Notes under the pieces: generated by a model | What the model was told of the DNA's origin: nothing | Databases searched by the model: none | The model's input: the letters and a program-made list of their open reading frames with translations, nothing else | Part shown: positions 37,085-46,004 of the stretch, in pieces | Numbering within the stretch: position 1 is the first letter of the stretch | How the letters are laid out: each line of letters opens with the position of its first letter | NCBI GenBank assembly: GCA_945887835.1 | Contig: CAMCZQ010000001.1 | Span: 1-64,000, forward strand | DNA: 64,000 nucleotides | DNA from: Bordetella parapertussis | GTDB taxonomy: Bacteria; Pseudomonadota; Gammaproteobacteria; Burkholderiales; Burkholderiaceae_B | Reading direction: 5' to 3' | Made by a program: the position numbers and the translations under genes

Positions 37085-38410
37085 CTAGCGCGCTAAAAAT
37101 TGAACCGGGTCGACAGCGGCGCCACGATGCCGGATTTCGAAGTATAGGGCGGAATCCACCTGACCACCGGTACTTCCGGCAAGGGCAATGGTCTCTCCTG
37201 ATTGAACCTGATCACCAATTTGCTTAAGTAAACTTTGGTTATAGGCGTAGACGCTGAGGTATTGCTGTCCGTGATCAATAATCAGCAAGTTACCGAAGCC
37301 ACGCAGCCAGTTCGAATAAACCACTGTTCCCGAGGCGACCACCTGTACAGAGGCCCCCTCAGCAGCACGCACTAAAATGCCGCGCCAAACACCCCCTTCG
37401 GGGCGATTAGAGCCAAAGCGGGCCATCACAGCGCCCCGCAGGGGCCAGCGCAACCCAGGCTTCAAGCCCGCACCGTCCGAATCGCCGCTGCTTTGCGACG
37501 ACGCCTCCTGTTGGCGCTGCCTCAACTGACTCGTCTCTTGCGCCTGCCGAGCCTGCTCTTGTTTAGCCTGCTCTTGCCGCGTCTGTTCCTGCCTGGCTTG
37601 CTCTTGCCGCTCTCGTTCGGCCATGCGGGCAAGCTCGGCCTTACGGCCCGCCTCGGCCGCCTCACGTGCCGCATGTAATTGACCGCCCAAATCGTCAATC
37701 AAAGTCGACAGGCGCTTGTCGTCACGCCCAAGCATCGCGGCTTCGGCGCGCTGGGCCTGCAATTGACCCTCGATTCGTGCAAGCACCGTCGCGCGCTCTT
37801 TTTTTTGCGTGTCCAAGACGCTTTTTTGTTCGGTCGTATCTTGCACCACGCGTACGACCTCTTGTCGGCGAAGCTCAGTTTTAGCCTCAAGCTCAGCCAG
37901 GCGTTCGATCTCTTTTTTAACTGCCGCCACGGCAGACGCCCGCGCACGCGAGATGTAATCCAGGTATATCAAATCACGCCCAATTTGCTGCGGATCATCG
38001 CCCGACAACAGCGCAGTCCAGGGCGACAAACCACTTGCGTATTGCTTGCGCAATTGGTTGGACAATTCATCGCGTCGCAACACCAACACGCCAAACTGAC
38101 GTTTGAATTGACTTTGCAACTCGTCTAGTTCATTTTGCGCCTGCCGCAGTTGCGTCGCCAACTCATTGAGGCGACGCGTCGTCACCGAGATGGCCGCCTC
38201 AGAAACTTTCAGCGCGTCAGCCGCGTCTTTGCGCAGCGCCTCGCGCTCGTCGAGTTCTTTTTGAAGCCCTTCGATGCGCGAACGCAGTTCGACCCGCTCA
38301 CGTTCGGCCTGCGTTTGTTTGGCAACAAGATCGTCGGTGGCGGCGCACGGGGCGCCGCAAAGCGCCAGACCACTTAAGGCCAACCACAGCCACCAGACGG
38401 GCAAGCGCAT
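37085..38410 (-). CDS. envC: EnvC-like murein hydrolase activator
   Basis: The 441 residues have a signal peptide (to about 24), a long coiled coil (about 28-270), a charged Gln/Glu/Arg linker and a C-terminal LytM (M23) domain (about 330-441). In the LytM domain, a true enzyme would show HxH before FEIR, but here LYFEIRHRG lacks the first histidine, and HGQQYLSVYAY has no catalytic HL. This degeneracy matches EnvC, which activates amidases AmiA and AmiB at the septum rather than cutting itself. The linker includes four tandem pentapeptides of the RQEQA type. It precedes ctpA and follows gpmA. Confidence 0.9.
   Translation of the reverse strand: MRLPVWWLWLALSGLALCGAPCAATDDLVAKQTQAERERVELRSRIEGLQKELDEREALRKDAADALKVSEAAISVTTRRLNELATQLRQAQNELDELQSQFKRQFGVLVLRRDELSNQLRKQYASGLSPWTALLSGDDPQQIGRDLIYLDYISRARASAVAAVKKEIERLAELEAKTELRRQEVVRVVQDTTEQKSVLDTQKKERATVLARIEGQLQAQRAEAAMLGRDDKRLSTLIDDLGGQLHAAREAAEAGRKAELARMAERERQEQARQEQTRQEQAKQEQARQAQETSQLRQRQQEASSQSSGDSDGAGLKPGLRWPLRGAVMARFGSNRPEGGVWRGILVRAAEGASVQVVASGTVVYSNWLRGFGNLLIIDHGQQYLSVYAYNQSLLKQIGDQVQSGETIALAGSTGGQVDSALYFEIRHRGAAVDPVQFLAR
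37551..37610. repeat. Four 15-bp tandem repeats inside envC
   Basis: Four degenerate 15-base units with the core GCCTGCTCTTG run through 37551-37610 on the plus strand. On the coding strand they encode a pentapeptide series like RQEQA, TRQEQ and KQEQA. They sit in the coiled-coil linker of the EnvC-like protein and could vary in number between strains without breaking the frame. Confidence 0.65.
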
Positions 38411-38414
38411 GAAA

Positions 38415-39167
38415 TTAATCCTTTTTGGCTTTACCCTGCGCCGCCACCGCCGCCATTGCCGCCTCGATTTCAGCCGGATCGCCCAGGTAATAGTGCTTAA
38501 GCGGCTTTAAATCTTTATCTAGTTCATAAACCAGTGGCTGGCCTGTGGGAATATTCAGGTGCACGATCTCGTCGTCAGAGACGCCGTCAAGGTGTTTGAT
38601 CATGGCTCGCAAACTGTTACCGTGGGCTGCAACCAACACCCGCCGGCCGGTGCGAATGGCTGGCGCAATACTATCGTTCCAGAAGGGCAAGACCCGTTCG
38701 ACGGTGTCTTTCAGACATTCGGTTGCCGGCAATTGCTCGGGCGTGAGCTTGGCGTAACGCGAATCAAACTTGGGGTGGCGTGTATCGTCAAGCGCAAGAG
38801 GATTGGGCGCGATCGCATAGGCCCGGCGCCAAATCAGCACCTGCTCGTCGCCGTATTGCGCCGCCATTTCAGCTTTATTGAGGCCTTGCAGGTCGCCGTA
38901 ATGTCTTTCGTTTAAGCGCCAGCTATTGTGCACCGGTACATACATGGTGCCCAGCGCATCAAGCGTGAGCCACAGTGTGCGAATCGCGCGAGTCAGCACC
39001 GAGGTATAAGCCAAATCAAAGCCAAAACCCTTTTCTTTGAGTAACTCGCCCGCTTTTCGTGCTTGCTCGCGGCCAAGAGCCGTCAAATCGACATCGGTCC
39101 AGCCGGTGAAGCGGTTTTCGAGATTCCACTGGCTCTCGCCGTGACGCATTAAGACTAATTTATACAT
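38415..39167 (-). CDS. gpmA: 2,3-bisphosphoglycerate-dependent phosphoglycerate mutase GpmA
   Basis: GpmA interconverts 2- and 3-phosphoglycerate. The 250-residue chain from [15 protein letters not shown] has the phosphohistidine H9 in RHG, the family [34 protein letters not shown] and the second catalytic histidine in AHGNSLRAM. The in-frame upstream start at 39176 would add three residues only. In E. coli the cofactor-independent GpmM is found at the corresponding position, next to envC. It heads the gpmA-envC-ctpA-moeB run and is divergent from the rhodanese gene. Confidence 0.96.
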   Translation of the reverse strand: MYKLVLMRHGESQWNLENRFTGWTDVDLTALGREQARKAGELLKEKGFGFDLAYTSVLTRAIRTLWLTLDALGTMYVPVHNSWRLNERHYGDLQGLNKAEMAAQYGDEQVLIWRRAYAIAPNPLALDDTRHPKFDSRYAKLTPEQLPATECLKDTVERVLPFWNDSIAPAIRTGRRVLVAAHGNSLRAMIKHLDGVSDDEIVHLNIPTGQPLVYELDKDLKPLKHYYLGDPAEIEAAMAAVAAQGKAKKD

Positions 39168-39277
39168 GGTTAACACAGGTTAAAGTGTGAAGGAAGCCGC
39201 CATTTTATAATTGTCTGGTGCCTGGCGACCACCCACCCCTTAAAATTAGGGGTTAACCGTACTTTTTTGGACACACC

Positions 39278-39700
39278 GTGGATTTTTTCTTCAGTCAAAA
39301 TAACCTTCTTTTGCTGGTCGTCGCACTTGGCTCGGGCCTCGCCTTAGCGTGGCCCATGATTCAACGCAGCCGGGCCGGCGCTGCCATTTCAAGCACGCAG
39401 GCCGTACAAATGATGAACCATCAACATGCGGTCTTGGTCGATGTGCGCACCACCGAAGCCTTTAACGCCGGCCACGTACCTCAGGCGCGCAGCGTGCCGC
39501 TAGGCGACCTCGAAAAGAAAGCAGGCGCGTTGCCTAAAAACAAACCGCTCATCGTGATTTGTGACGTTGGTCGCACCGCGATCGGCGCAGCCACGCGTTT
39601 GCGCGCGCAAGGCTTTACTGACGTTGTCACCCTTGAGGGTGGCCTCAAAGCCTGGCTCACCGCCGGGCTGCCCGTTACCGCCAATAAAACCGGAGCCTGA
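39278..39700 (+). CDS. Membrane-anchored rhodanese-like protein (YibN type)
   Basis: The 140 residues begin with a membrane segment (about 9-27) and a rhodanese domain with the active-site cysteine C95 in LIVICDVGRTAIG, followed by LEGGLKAWLTAGLP. Rhodaneses transfer sulfane sulfur or bind it; YibN in E. coli has the same layout and map position next to grxC-secB-gpsA. The start is GTG at 39278. A TATAAT at 39206-39211 and a small hairpin (39235-39253) lie upstream. Three bases separate it from grxC, so it heads this operon. Confidence 0.9.
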   Translation: MDFFFSQNNLLLLVVALGSGLALAWPMIQRSRAGAAISSTQAVQMMNHQHAVLVDVRTTEAFNAGHVPQARSVPLGDLEKKAGALPKNKPLIVICDVGRTAIGAATRLRAQGFTDVVTLEGGLKAWLTAGLPVTANKTGA

Positions 39701-39702
39701 CC

Positions 39703-39960
39703 ATGCTTAAAGTTGTGATGTATACCACCGGCTTCTGCCCCTATTGCTCACGCGCAGAAATGCTGCTTAACCAACGCGGCGTGACTGAAATCGAAAAAAT
39801 CCGTATCGATGTCGATACCGAACAGCGGACCTTGATGATGGAACGCACGGGCCGGCGTACCGTCCCGCAAATTTATATCGGCGAGACCCACGTCGGTGGC
39901 TTTGATGATTTGTCTGCGCTTGATCGCGACGGCAAGCTGATGCCTCTGCTAAACGGTTAA
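39703..39960 (+). CDS. grxC: Glutaredoxin 3 GrxC
   Basis: GrxC is a small dithiol glutaredoxin using glutathione to reduce disulfides such as those of ribonucleotide reductase. The 85 residues have CPYC at 12-15, the cis-proline in RTVPQIYIGETHVGGFDDL and no extra domains. It is placed between the rhodanese and secB genes as in E. coli, giving a conserved redox and export cluster. Confidence 0.97.
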   Translation: MLKVVMYTTGFCPYCSRAEMLLNQRGVTEIEKIRIDVDTEQRTLMMERTGRRTVPQIYIGETHVGGFDDLSALDRDGKLMPLLNG

Positions 39961-40013
39961 AGCCAACACTGCATTTTTTATACCCTTTCACCCCCTGATC
40001 CAGAGACCCTTTC

Positions 40014-40550
40014 ATGTCTGACCAAAACGCTCCAGCCGACAGCGCACAAAATCCCAACGCACCTGTATTTAATATGCAGCGTGTCTACCTCAAAGATCTC
40101 TCTCTTGAGATGCCCAATGCGCCCAATATTTTTCTTGAGCAAGAGGGTCCAAAAGTCGAAGTCGCCATCAATGTGGGTGGACAAGCCCTTGCCGATACGG
40201 TCTTTGAATCCACCATCACCGTGACTGTCACGACTCGCATCGGCGACAAAGTGTTGTATTTGGTTGAAGCCACGCAAGGCGGTGTTTTTGAGATCGCTAA
40301 CGTTCCCACAGAGCAGCTTGATCCTCTGATGGGGATCGTATGCCCGACCATGCTGTACCCCTATCTGCGCGCAAACGTGGCAGATGCCATCACACGCACT
40401 TCGTTGCCACCTTTGCATTTGGCCGAGGTCAATTTTCAGGCGCTGTTTGAGCAGCGCATGGCGCAGGCCGCTCAAGAGGCGCAGGCTCAGGCGCCCGCAG
40501 GTGGCAACGAGTCGGGTCTGATTCTTCCGCCCGGCATGCTGCGTCAATAA
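40014..40550 (+). CDS. secB: Protein-export chaperone SecB
   Basis: SecB is a tetrameric cytosolic chaperone that holds precursor proteins unfolded and passes them to SecA. The 178-residue protein has the family motifs [32 protein letters not shown]-like strands, and [19 protein letters not shown] Gln/Ala-rich C-terminus extends it by about 20 residues over E. coli SecB. It sits between grxC and gpsA, the ancestral order. Confidence 0.96.
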   Translation: MSDQNAPADSAQNPNAPVFNMQRVYLKDLSLEMPNAPNIFLEQEGPKVEVAINVGGQALADTVFESTITVTVTTRIGDKVLYLVEATQGGVFEIANVPTEQLDPLMGIVCPTMLYPYLRANVADAITRTSLPPLHLAEVNFQALFEQRMAQAAQEAQAQAPAGGNESGLILPPGMLRQ

Positions 40551-40551
40551 T

Positions 40552-41619
40552 TTGAGCTCTCGCGCGCCTTCACCTGAGCCTGTCGTGTCGCTCACGCAGC
40601 AGCACGTCGCGGTCTTGGGCGCCGGTGCCTGGGGTACCGCGCTAGCCTGCGCAGCCAGCCAGCGCGCGCCGACCCAACTCTGGGCGCGCGACGCCAAACT
40701 GAGTGAAGCGATCAACGCGCAGCACACCAGCCCGCGTTACTTGCCTGGCATCTCTTTGCCACCCGCGCTGGTCTGCACGGCAAGCCTCGCGCAGGCGCTT
40801 GCCCATGCGCAGGGCGGTCACCTTCCGGGTTTACTGCTTCTCGGCGTACCACTTGCAGGGCTGCAAGCACTTTGCGTTCAACTCGCCGAGCAACTTGCAC
40901 ACTCAACACCCAAACTTGCGGGCATTGTTTACACGTGCAAAGGGCTTGAGGCCCAAAGCGGGCAACTTCCCAGCGAAGTCGCACAAGTCGCGCTTGAACC
41001 ACTCGGCGCGTTACCCACAGGCGTATTGTCGGGTCCCTCGTTTGCGCTCGAAGTCGCGCGTGGCTTACCCGTTGCACTCACCGTGGCAAGCGCAAGTCTC
41101 GACCTGCAAGAGGCCACAATCCACGCACTGCATGGCGGCAATATTCGCGTCTATGCCAGCACAGATGTCTTGGGCGTTGAGGTCGGGGGCGCGCTTAAAA
41201 ACGTTCTGGCGATTGCCTGCGGAGTGGGCGACGGACTAGGTCTAGGTGCCAACGCACGCGCGGCACTGATTACTCGCGGACTCACCGAGATGACCCGCTT
41301 TGGCAAGGCGCTTGGGGCTCAAACGGCAACCTTCGCGGGGCTCACTGGACTGGGCGATCTTGTTTTGACCGCAACCGGAGACCTCTCGCGCAACCGTCAA
41401 GTCGGTCTGGCCCTTGGCCGGGGTGCAGTACTTTCGACTTTGCTTGCGTCTGGGCTGACCGCAGAGGGGGCTCGCTGCGCACAAGCTGTACGAGAGCGTG
41501 CGCGTACGTTAGGTGTGGATATGCCAATTACCGAAGCGGTGTGTCAGGTTTTGTTTGAGGGCGTCAAGCCCCTCGACGCGGTGACACAGTTGTTGGCGCG
41601 AGAGGCCACCATAGAATAA
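40552..41619 (+). CDS. gpsA: Glycerol-3-phosphate dehydrogenase [NAD(P)+] GpsA
   Basis: GpsA makes sn-glycerol 3-phosphate from DHAP for phospholipid synthesis. The 355 residues have the NAD motif [12 protein letters not shown] at 21-32, the catalytic-lysine region [18 protein letters not shown] and a helical C-terminal domain. A TTG start at 40552 lies one base after the secB stop; a GTG at 40585 is a realistic alternative because the first 11 residues are not conserved. The operon order rhodanese-grxC-secB-gpsA is shared with E. coli. Confidence 0.95.
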   Translation: MSSRAPSPEPVVSLTQQHVAVLGAGAWGTALACAASQRAPTQLWARDAKLSEAINAQHTSPRYLPGISLPPALVCTASLAQALAHAQGGHLPGLLLLGVPLAGLQALCVQLAEQLAHSTPKLAGIVYTCKGLEAQSGQLPSEVAQVALEPLGALPTGVLSGPSFALEVARGLPVALTVASASLDLQEATIHALHGGNIRVYASTDVLGVEVGGALKNVLAIACGVGDGLGLGANARAALITRGLTEMTRFGKALGAQTATFAGLTGLGDLVLTATGDLSRNRQVGLALGRGAVLSTLLASGLTAEGARCAQAVRERARTLGVDMPITEAVCQVLFEGVKPLDAVTQLLAREATIE

Positions 41620-41641
41620 ATATCTCCATTTTGAGCGAACC

Positions 41642-42724
41642 ATGACCAACACTCTGCACGGCTTAAACCAACGCGACAAACAACACTTAACTTTGTGTGA
41701 CCTGCCTGGGTCGCTCAGCTCAGGTTTGCGCGACGTCACGGTGCCCACCGGGTCAAAACTTGTCTTCGCCCTGTTTGTCTTTGTCGTGGGAGCTCTGTTC
41801 GCCCCATCTACGCAGGCGGCCTGGCCAGACGAGCGCCCGATTCACCTCGTGGTGCCGTTTCCCGCAGGCTCTTCGCCCGATTTGCTCGCCCGCATACTCG
41901 CGGCACCCTTGGGCAAAGCGCTCAAGCAAACTCTGGTGGTCGACAATAAGCCTGGCGCGGGTGGCAACTTAGGCACGCGCTTTGTGGCGCGGGCACCCAA
42001 CGACGGCTACACCCTGCTCTATACAATCAACGGCCCGTTAGTCACTGCACCCACGCTGTATAAAAAAACGCTGGGCTACGACCCAATGACCGACCTTGCC
42101 CCCATCACGTTAGTCGCCACCAGCCCGAACATCTTGGTGGTCAACCCATCGCTTGCAGCCAACACCACGGCAGACTTAGTCAAACAAATAAAAGCGCGAG
42201 CCGGTGCGATGAATTACGGCTCGGTCGGGGCGGGGAGCGCCGCGCATTTGGCGATGGAGCTCTTTAAGCAACAGGCGGGTCTAGACCTTCTGCACGTGCC
42301 CTATCCCGGCTTTGCACAAGTCACCACGGCAATGCTTGCGCAAGATATTCAAGCCGCTTTTATGGTGCCCGCGATCGCGATGCCACAAGTCAAAGCGGGC
42401 AAACTAAAGGTGCTTGGCGTCACGAGCCTGCTAGTCTCGCCTGCTCTACCAGGGGTCTTGCCGCTTGCGATGCAGGGCTTTGCTGGTTTTGAGGCGATCT
42501 CTTGGAACGCAATTCTTGCGCCTGCTGGCACTGAGCCTGCTATTTTGCTGAGGCTACAACAAACACTCACCGGCCTATTGGCCGAGGCGTCCATCAAAGA
42601 ACAGTTTTCGGCACAGTATTTTTCGGCCGTCGGTTCAAACGCGCAGGATTTGCGCGCGCTGATGCAAGACGAAACCAAACGCTGGACTCAAGTCATTGAA
42701 CGTCTGGGTTTGTCACTCGATTGA
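41642..42724 (+). CDS. Tripartite tricarboxylate transporter solute-binding protein (Bug/TctC)
   Basis: This Bug-family protein of 360 residues has the characteristic two lobes: PIHLVVPFPAGSSPDLLARI near the mature start, VDNKPGAGGNLGTRFVARAPNDGYTLL, and KAGKLKVLGVTS. Bug proteins bind small carboxylates in the periplasm and are greatly expanded in Bordetella relatives. No tctA or tctB is adjacent, so it is an orphan. The signal peptide core begins near residue 36, so an internal GTG at 41741 that gives a normal-length leader may be the true start. It takes the position where E. coli has cysE, next to gpsA. Confidence 0.88.
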   Translation: MTNTLHGLNQRDKQHLTLCDLPGSLSSGLRDVTVPTGSKLVFALFVFVVGALFAPSTQAAWPDERPIHLVVPFPAGSSPDLLARILAAPLGKALKQTLVVDNKPGAGGNLGTRFVARAPNDGYTLLYTINGPLVTAPTLYKKTLGYDPMTDLAPITLVATSPNILVVNPSLAANTTADLVKQIKARAGAMNYGSVGAGSAAHLAMELFKQQAGLDLLHVPYPGFAQVTTAMLAQDIQAAFMVPAIAMPQVKAGKLKVLGVTSLLVSPALPGVLPLAMQGFAGFEAISWNAILAPAGTEPAILLRLQQTLTGLLAEASIKEQFSAQYFSAVGSNAQDLRALMQDETKRWTQVIERLGLSLD

Positions 42725-42809
42725 CGTCCTGCGCCTGAGCGCAGAGGATTTGTGCGCCTAACTTGAGCGCGACAGCAAAATATCTGCCCTTCTGCTGCCT
42801 GACCGGCGT

Positions 42810-43280
42810 TCAGACACCCCCACGATAGCCCTGTTGTCGCCACGCTTCGTACACCACAATCGCGACAGCGTTTGACAGATTTAGGCTGCGTTGCGCCGGC
42901 AACATCGGTAAGCGCAAGGTTTGCGGCAAGCTAAACAAAGCCCGCTGCTCGGTCGACAACCCGGCGGTCTCGCAACCAAACACAAAAACATCGTTGGGCA
43001 GAAGCGCGATTTGCCCAACGAGTTGGGTTGCTTTGGTCGTGATGGCGAACACCCGCTCGGGTGGTGCGCCGGTCGCGGCAATTGCAAGTTCAAGCGAGTC
43101 ATGCACCTGCACAGGCTGCCACTCGTGATAGTCCAGTCCGGCGCGTTTGAGGCGCTTATCATCGATTTCAAAGCCAAGCGGGCGCACCAAGTGCAAGCGC
43201 GCACCGGTATTGGCACAAAGCCGGATGACGTTACCCGTATTGGGCGGAATTTCTGGCTGAACAAGGATGACATCAATCAT
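42810..43280 (-). CDS. trmL: tRNA (cytidine(34)-2'-O)-methyltransferase TrmL
   Basis: TrmL methylates the wobble ribose of tRNA-Leu species. The 156-residue SPOUT protein from MIDVILVQPEIPPNTGNVIR has PNTGNVIRLCANTGARL, FGCETAGLS, and LPMLPAQRSLNLSNAVAIVVYEA, the trefoil-knot SAM motifs. An in-frame extension to 43358 lies in the comF end and was rejected. It precedes comF in reverse, and the gene is also near gpsA in E. coli (as yibK), though here its orientation is opposite. Confidence 0.95.
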   Translation of the reverse strand: MIDVILVQPEIPPNTGNVIRLCANTGARLHLVRPLGFEIDDKRLKRAGLDYHEWQPVQVHDSLELAIAATGAPPERVFAITTKATQLVGQIALLPNDVFVFGCETAGLSTEQRALFSLPQTLRLPMLPAQRSLNLSNAVAIVVYEAWRQQGYRGGV

Positions 43281-43299
43281 GGGCGATATTTTGCCACGC

Positions 43300-44070
43300 T
43301 TAACTGACCGGACGCATGGGGGTATGGGCAGCAGCAAGCGCCACGACACCCGCCGCACCGGCGTTCAGTAGCGCACGCGCTGCCGTATGCATCGTGCTGC
43401 CTGTCGTGACGACATCGTCGACTAAGCCCACCCAGACCCTTGGTAAAGCGTGCGGGCAAACATACAATCCTTTCACACTTTCGCGCCGGGCCGCCGAGTC
43501 GAGCACTTTTTGGCTAGGTGTTTCGCGGGTCCGTCTGAGCCATTCACGCTGCAAGGGATAACCACTGAGCCGCGCCAATTCAAGCGCAAGCTCGCCTGCA
43601 GGGTTAAAGCCCCGACGCCTGAGTGCCTGCTGACTGGAGGGAATTGGCACCAACGCCCCAAATGGCAACAAACCTGCGTCGACAGGTGGCTGGGTGCGCA
43701 AGCGGGTCCAGAGGACTCGGGCGAAGAGGCCGGCGTAGGCCAGGTAGGCACCCTCCTTAAAGCGCTGAATCAACATTGCAGTCGGATACGCGTAGTCCAT
43801 CGCGGCCACCAGGCGCGCGTATGGGGGCGCGTCGCGTCGGCAACGCGAACATTGCGCCGCCTGCAAGGTGTCATCGGCTGTCGCTAGCGTCGCTGAGCTC
43901 GTTTGCCGGGGCAAGGGATTGAGGCAACGCACGCAACGCAGCAGACCGTTCAAACGCCAGACGAAGTCTTGTGCGCACCCCGAACATAAATTACCACCAC
44001 GCGCGGTTAAACCGCAAAGCGGACACGCCGAAGGGAGTTTTTGTAAAATCGTTGCGCGGATAGAGTACAT
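43300..44070 (-). CDS. comF: ComF family phosphoribosyltransferase-like protein
   Basis: This 256-residue protein has three CxxC pairs at the N-terminus (C16/C19, C29/C32, C46/C49) forming a zinc-binding region, and a C-terminal phosphoribosyltransferase-fold motif VWVGLVDDVVTTGSTMHTA. ComF proteins are needed for DNA uptake in naturally competent bacteria, apparently moving single-stranded DNA across the inner membrane. In non-competent organisms the role is unclear. dprA in the same window makes competence plausible. It is divergent from bioC. Confidence 0.93.
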   Translation of the reverse strand: MYSIRATILQKLPSACPLCGLTARGGNLCSGCAQDFVWRLNGLLRCVRCLNPLPRQTSSATLATADDTLQAAQCSRCRRDAPPYARLVAAMDYAYPTAMLIQRFKEGAYLAYAGLFARVLWTRLRTQPPVDAGLLPFGALVPIPSSQQALRRRGFNPAGELALELARLSGYPLQREWLRRTRETPSQKVLDSAARRESVKGLYVCPHALPRVWVGLVDDVVTTGSTMHTAARALLNAGAAGVVALAAAHTPMRPVS

Positions 44071-44146
44071 TTTGCTACCTTGCGCGCGCCGTTAAAGTTA
44101 ACAGTCTGAGCCCAAGGCCTCATTTTTTGCCTTCTCCAAGATCAAA

Positions 44147-45082
44147 ATGTCCACCCCGAGCACACTCCCGCTGAACTCTGCCCATGTTGCGTTGCAATTC
44201 ACGCGACGCGGCGACTTATCTTCCGCCCAGTTTTTATACGGTGAGATCGCGCGCCGCATGGACGAGCGCTTGCGACTGGTGCGTTTACAACCCGAGCAGC
44301 TGTTAGACGCGGGCTGCGGTGCCGGTCAGCAGATCAAGTTATTGCATGCCCGCTATCCTACGGCTCGATACCTCGGCCAAGACCATAACCCTCGGTTGCT
44401 GCAATACGCTCGTCAGTCTGCCAAACAACACCTGCCAGGCGGTTGGCGTCAAACGCTCTCGCAATGGCGTGGCAAGCCCGCTCAGGCGCAGTGGCTTGAG
44501 GCCGATTTAGCGCACACGGGGCTCGCCCCAGAGTCACTCGACCTGGTCTGGTCAAACCTTGCTCTGCATTGGCATGCTGCGCCTCACGATGTCCTGCAAG
44601 AGTGGTCGCGAATACTCAAGCTTAATGGTCTTGTCTTTTTTTCATGCTTTGGGCCCGCCACGTTGCAAGAGGTACGCGCCGCCGCACACCAAGCAGGGCT
44701 CAGTACCGCCACGCCAAGCTTTGTCGACATGCACGACTTTGGCGACCTGTTGATTGAAAAAGGGTTCGCCGACCCAGTGATGGATCAAGAAGTCCTCACT
44801 CTGACGTACGCGACGCCTGAAAAACTCTTGGCAGACGTTAAGGCCTTGGGAGGGAATCCGAGTCTTGGGCGACGCCCTGGCTTACTCGGGCGCGACCGGT
44901 ATCAGCGCTTACTCGCCGCGCTTGAGGCGCAGCGCAAAACAGACGGGCTACTACACCTGACGATCGAAGTCGCCTATGGTCACGCCTGGCGCACCGGTAC
45001 GTTGCGCGGAGCAACCGGCGAGACCCGCATCAGCGTCAGTGCGATCGGGCGGCTAGCGCCCGGCACACTAGCCAAAAAATGA
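44147..45082 (+). CDS. bioC: BioC-like malonyl-ACP O-methyltransferase
   Basis: BioC methylates malonyl-ACP so that fatty-acid synthesis can make the pimeloyl chain of biotin. The 311-residue class I methyltransferase has LLDAGCGAGQQIKLL at 52-66, YLGQDHNPRLLQYAR, SLDLVWSNLALHWH, and RILKLNGLVFFSCFGP, all BioC-like. No other bio gene is nearby. The end overlaps the convergent TauE/SafE-type gene by 15 bases, so those two transcripts can pair. Family is clear; exact substrate rests on similarity. Confidence 0.85.
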   Translation: MSTPSTLPLNSAHVALQFTRRGDLSSAQFLYGEIARRMDERLRLVRLQPEQLLDAGCGAGQQIKLLHARYPTARYLGQDHNPRLLQYARQSAKQHLPGGWRQTLSQWRGKPAQAQWLEADLAHTGLAPESLDLVWSNLALHWHAAPHDVLQEWSRILKLNGLVFFSCFGPATLQEVRAAAHQAGLSTATPSFVDMHDFGDLLIEKGFADPVMDQEVLTLTYATPEKLLADVKALGGNPSLGRRPGLLGRDRYQRLLAALEAQRKTDGLLHLTIEVAYGHAWRTGTLRGATGETRISVSAIGRLAPGTLAKK

Positions 45083-45886
45083 CAGATACGCCTTGTAACC
45101 CATGTAAACCGCCAGCCCAAACAACAAGTAGGCAAAAATACGCTTGAGTGTTTTCACTGGCAGCTTGTGCGCCGCACGCGCGCCAAGCGGGGCTAAAAAC
45201 ACGCTAAAGATCGCCAACACAACCAGCGCTGGCCAAAAAATATAGCCAACCATTTGTGGCGGCAGCCCTGTTTGACCCCAGCCGGACCAAACATAACCCA
45301 GCGTATTGGCCAACGCAATCGGAAACCCAAGCGCGGCTGACGTGCCAACGGCCTGATGCAAGGGTACGTTGCACCACAACATGAAGGGCACAGAAATAAA
45401 GCCACCGCCCGCGCCGACCAGACCAGAAATAAAGCCGATCGCACCACCCGAGGCTGCTGTACCTGCCGGGCCGGGCATCTGGCGCGACGCCTTAGGCTTT
45501 TTATCGAGCAGCATCTGCAAGGCAGAGTAAGCAACAAACACCGCAAAAAACAAGGCTAACCAGCCCGTTTTCAGGAGTGAAAACAACGCCCCGCCCGACA
45601 CCAGCCCCCCGACCAGAATGCCTGGGGTTAAGGCGGCAACAAGATCCCAGCGCACTGCGCCTTTGTTGTTATGGGCCCGAACGCTTGAGACCGAGGTAAA
45701 CAGTATCGTTGCCATCGAGGTCGCAATCGCGGCGTGCACCGTTAACTCGAGCGACAGCCCCTGCCAGGTAAACAAGAGAGTCAAAAACGGCACCAAAATC
45801 ATTCCGCCGCCAATGCCTAAAAGCCCTGCAGCGAAGCCCGTGACACAGCCTAAGACTGCTAACGCTAATGCAAATATCGGATCCAT
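45068..45886 (-). CDS. TauE/SafE family (TSUP) membrane transporter
   Basis: This 272-residue protein has about eight hydrophobic segments and the two TSUP repeats, including GFAAGLLGIGGGMILVPFL and FISGLVGAGGGFISVPFML. The family exports sulfite, sulfoacetate or related organosulfur anions. Direction and substrate are not inferable from sequence. It is convergent with bioC and divergent from the xdhC-like gene, so is probably transcribed alone. Confidence 0.9.
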   Translation of the reverse strand: MDPIFALALAVLGCVTGFAAGLLGIGGGMILVPFLTLLFTWQGLSLELTVHAAIATSMATILFTSVSSVRAHNNKGAVRWDLVAALTPGILVGGLVSGGALFSLLKTGWLALFFAVFVAYSALQMLLDKKPKASRQMPGPAGTAASGGAIGFISGLVGAGGGFISVPFMLWCNVPLHQAVGTSAALGFPIALANTLGYVWSGWGQTGLPPQMVGYIFWPALVVLAIFSVFLAPLGARAAHKLPVKTLKRIFAYLLFGLAVYMGYKAYLSFFG

Positions 45887-46004
45887 ATGATTTTTCTTAA
45901 TGCCCAGGCGCGTAAAGGGGCTTAGTATACTGACAGGACAACCTGCCGCCGGCAGGCAATCATTTTTTGCGCTTAACCGCGCGCCTCAACAAGACGCAAC
46001 TGCC

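Noticed and set aside
45900-46004. Upstream start for the XdhC-like gene.
   Set aside because: The extra 35 residues are not family-like and the conserved XdhC start is at 46005.
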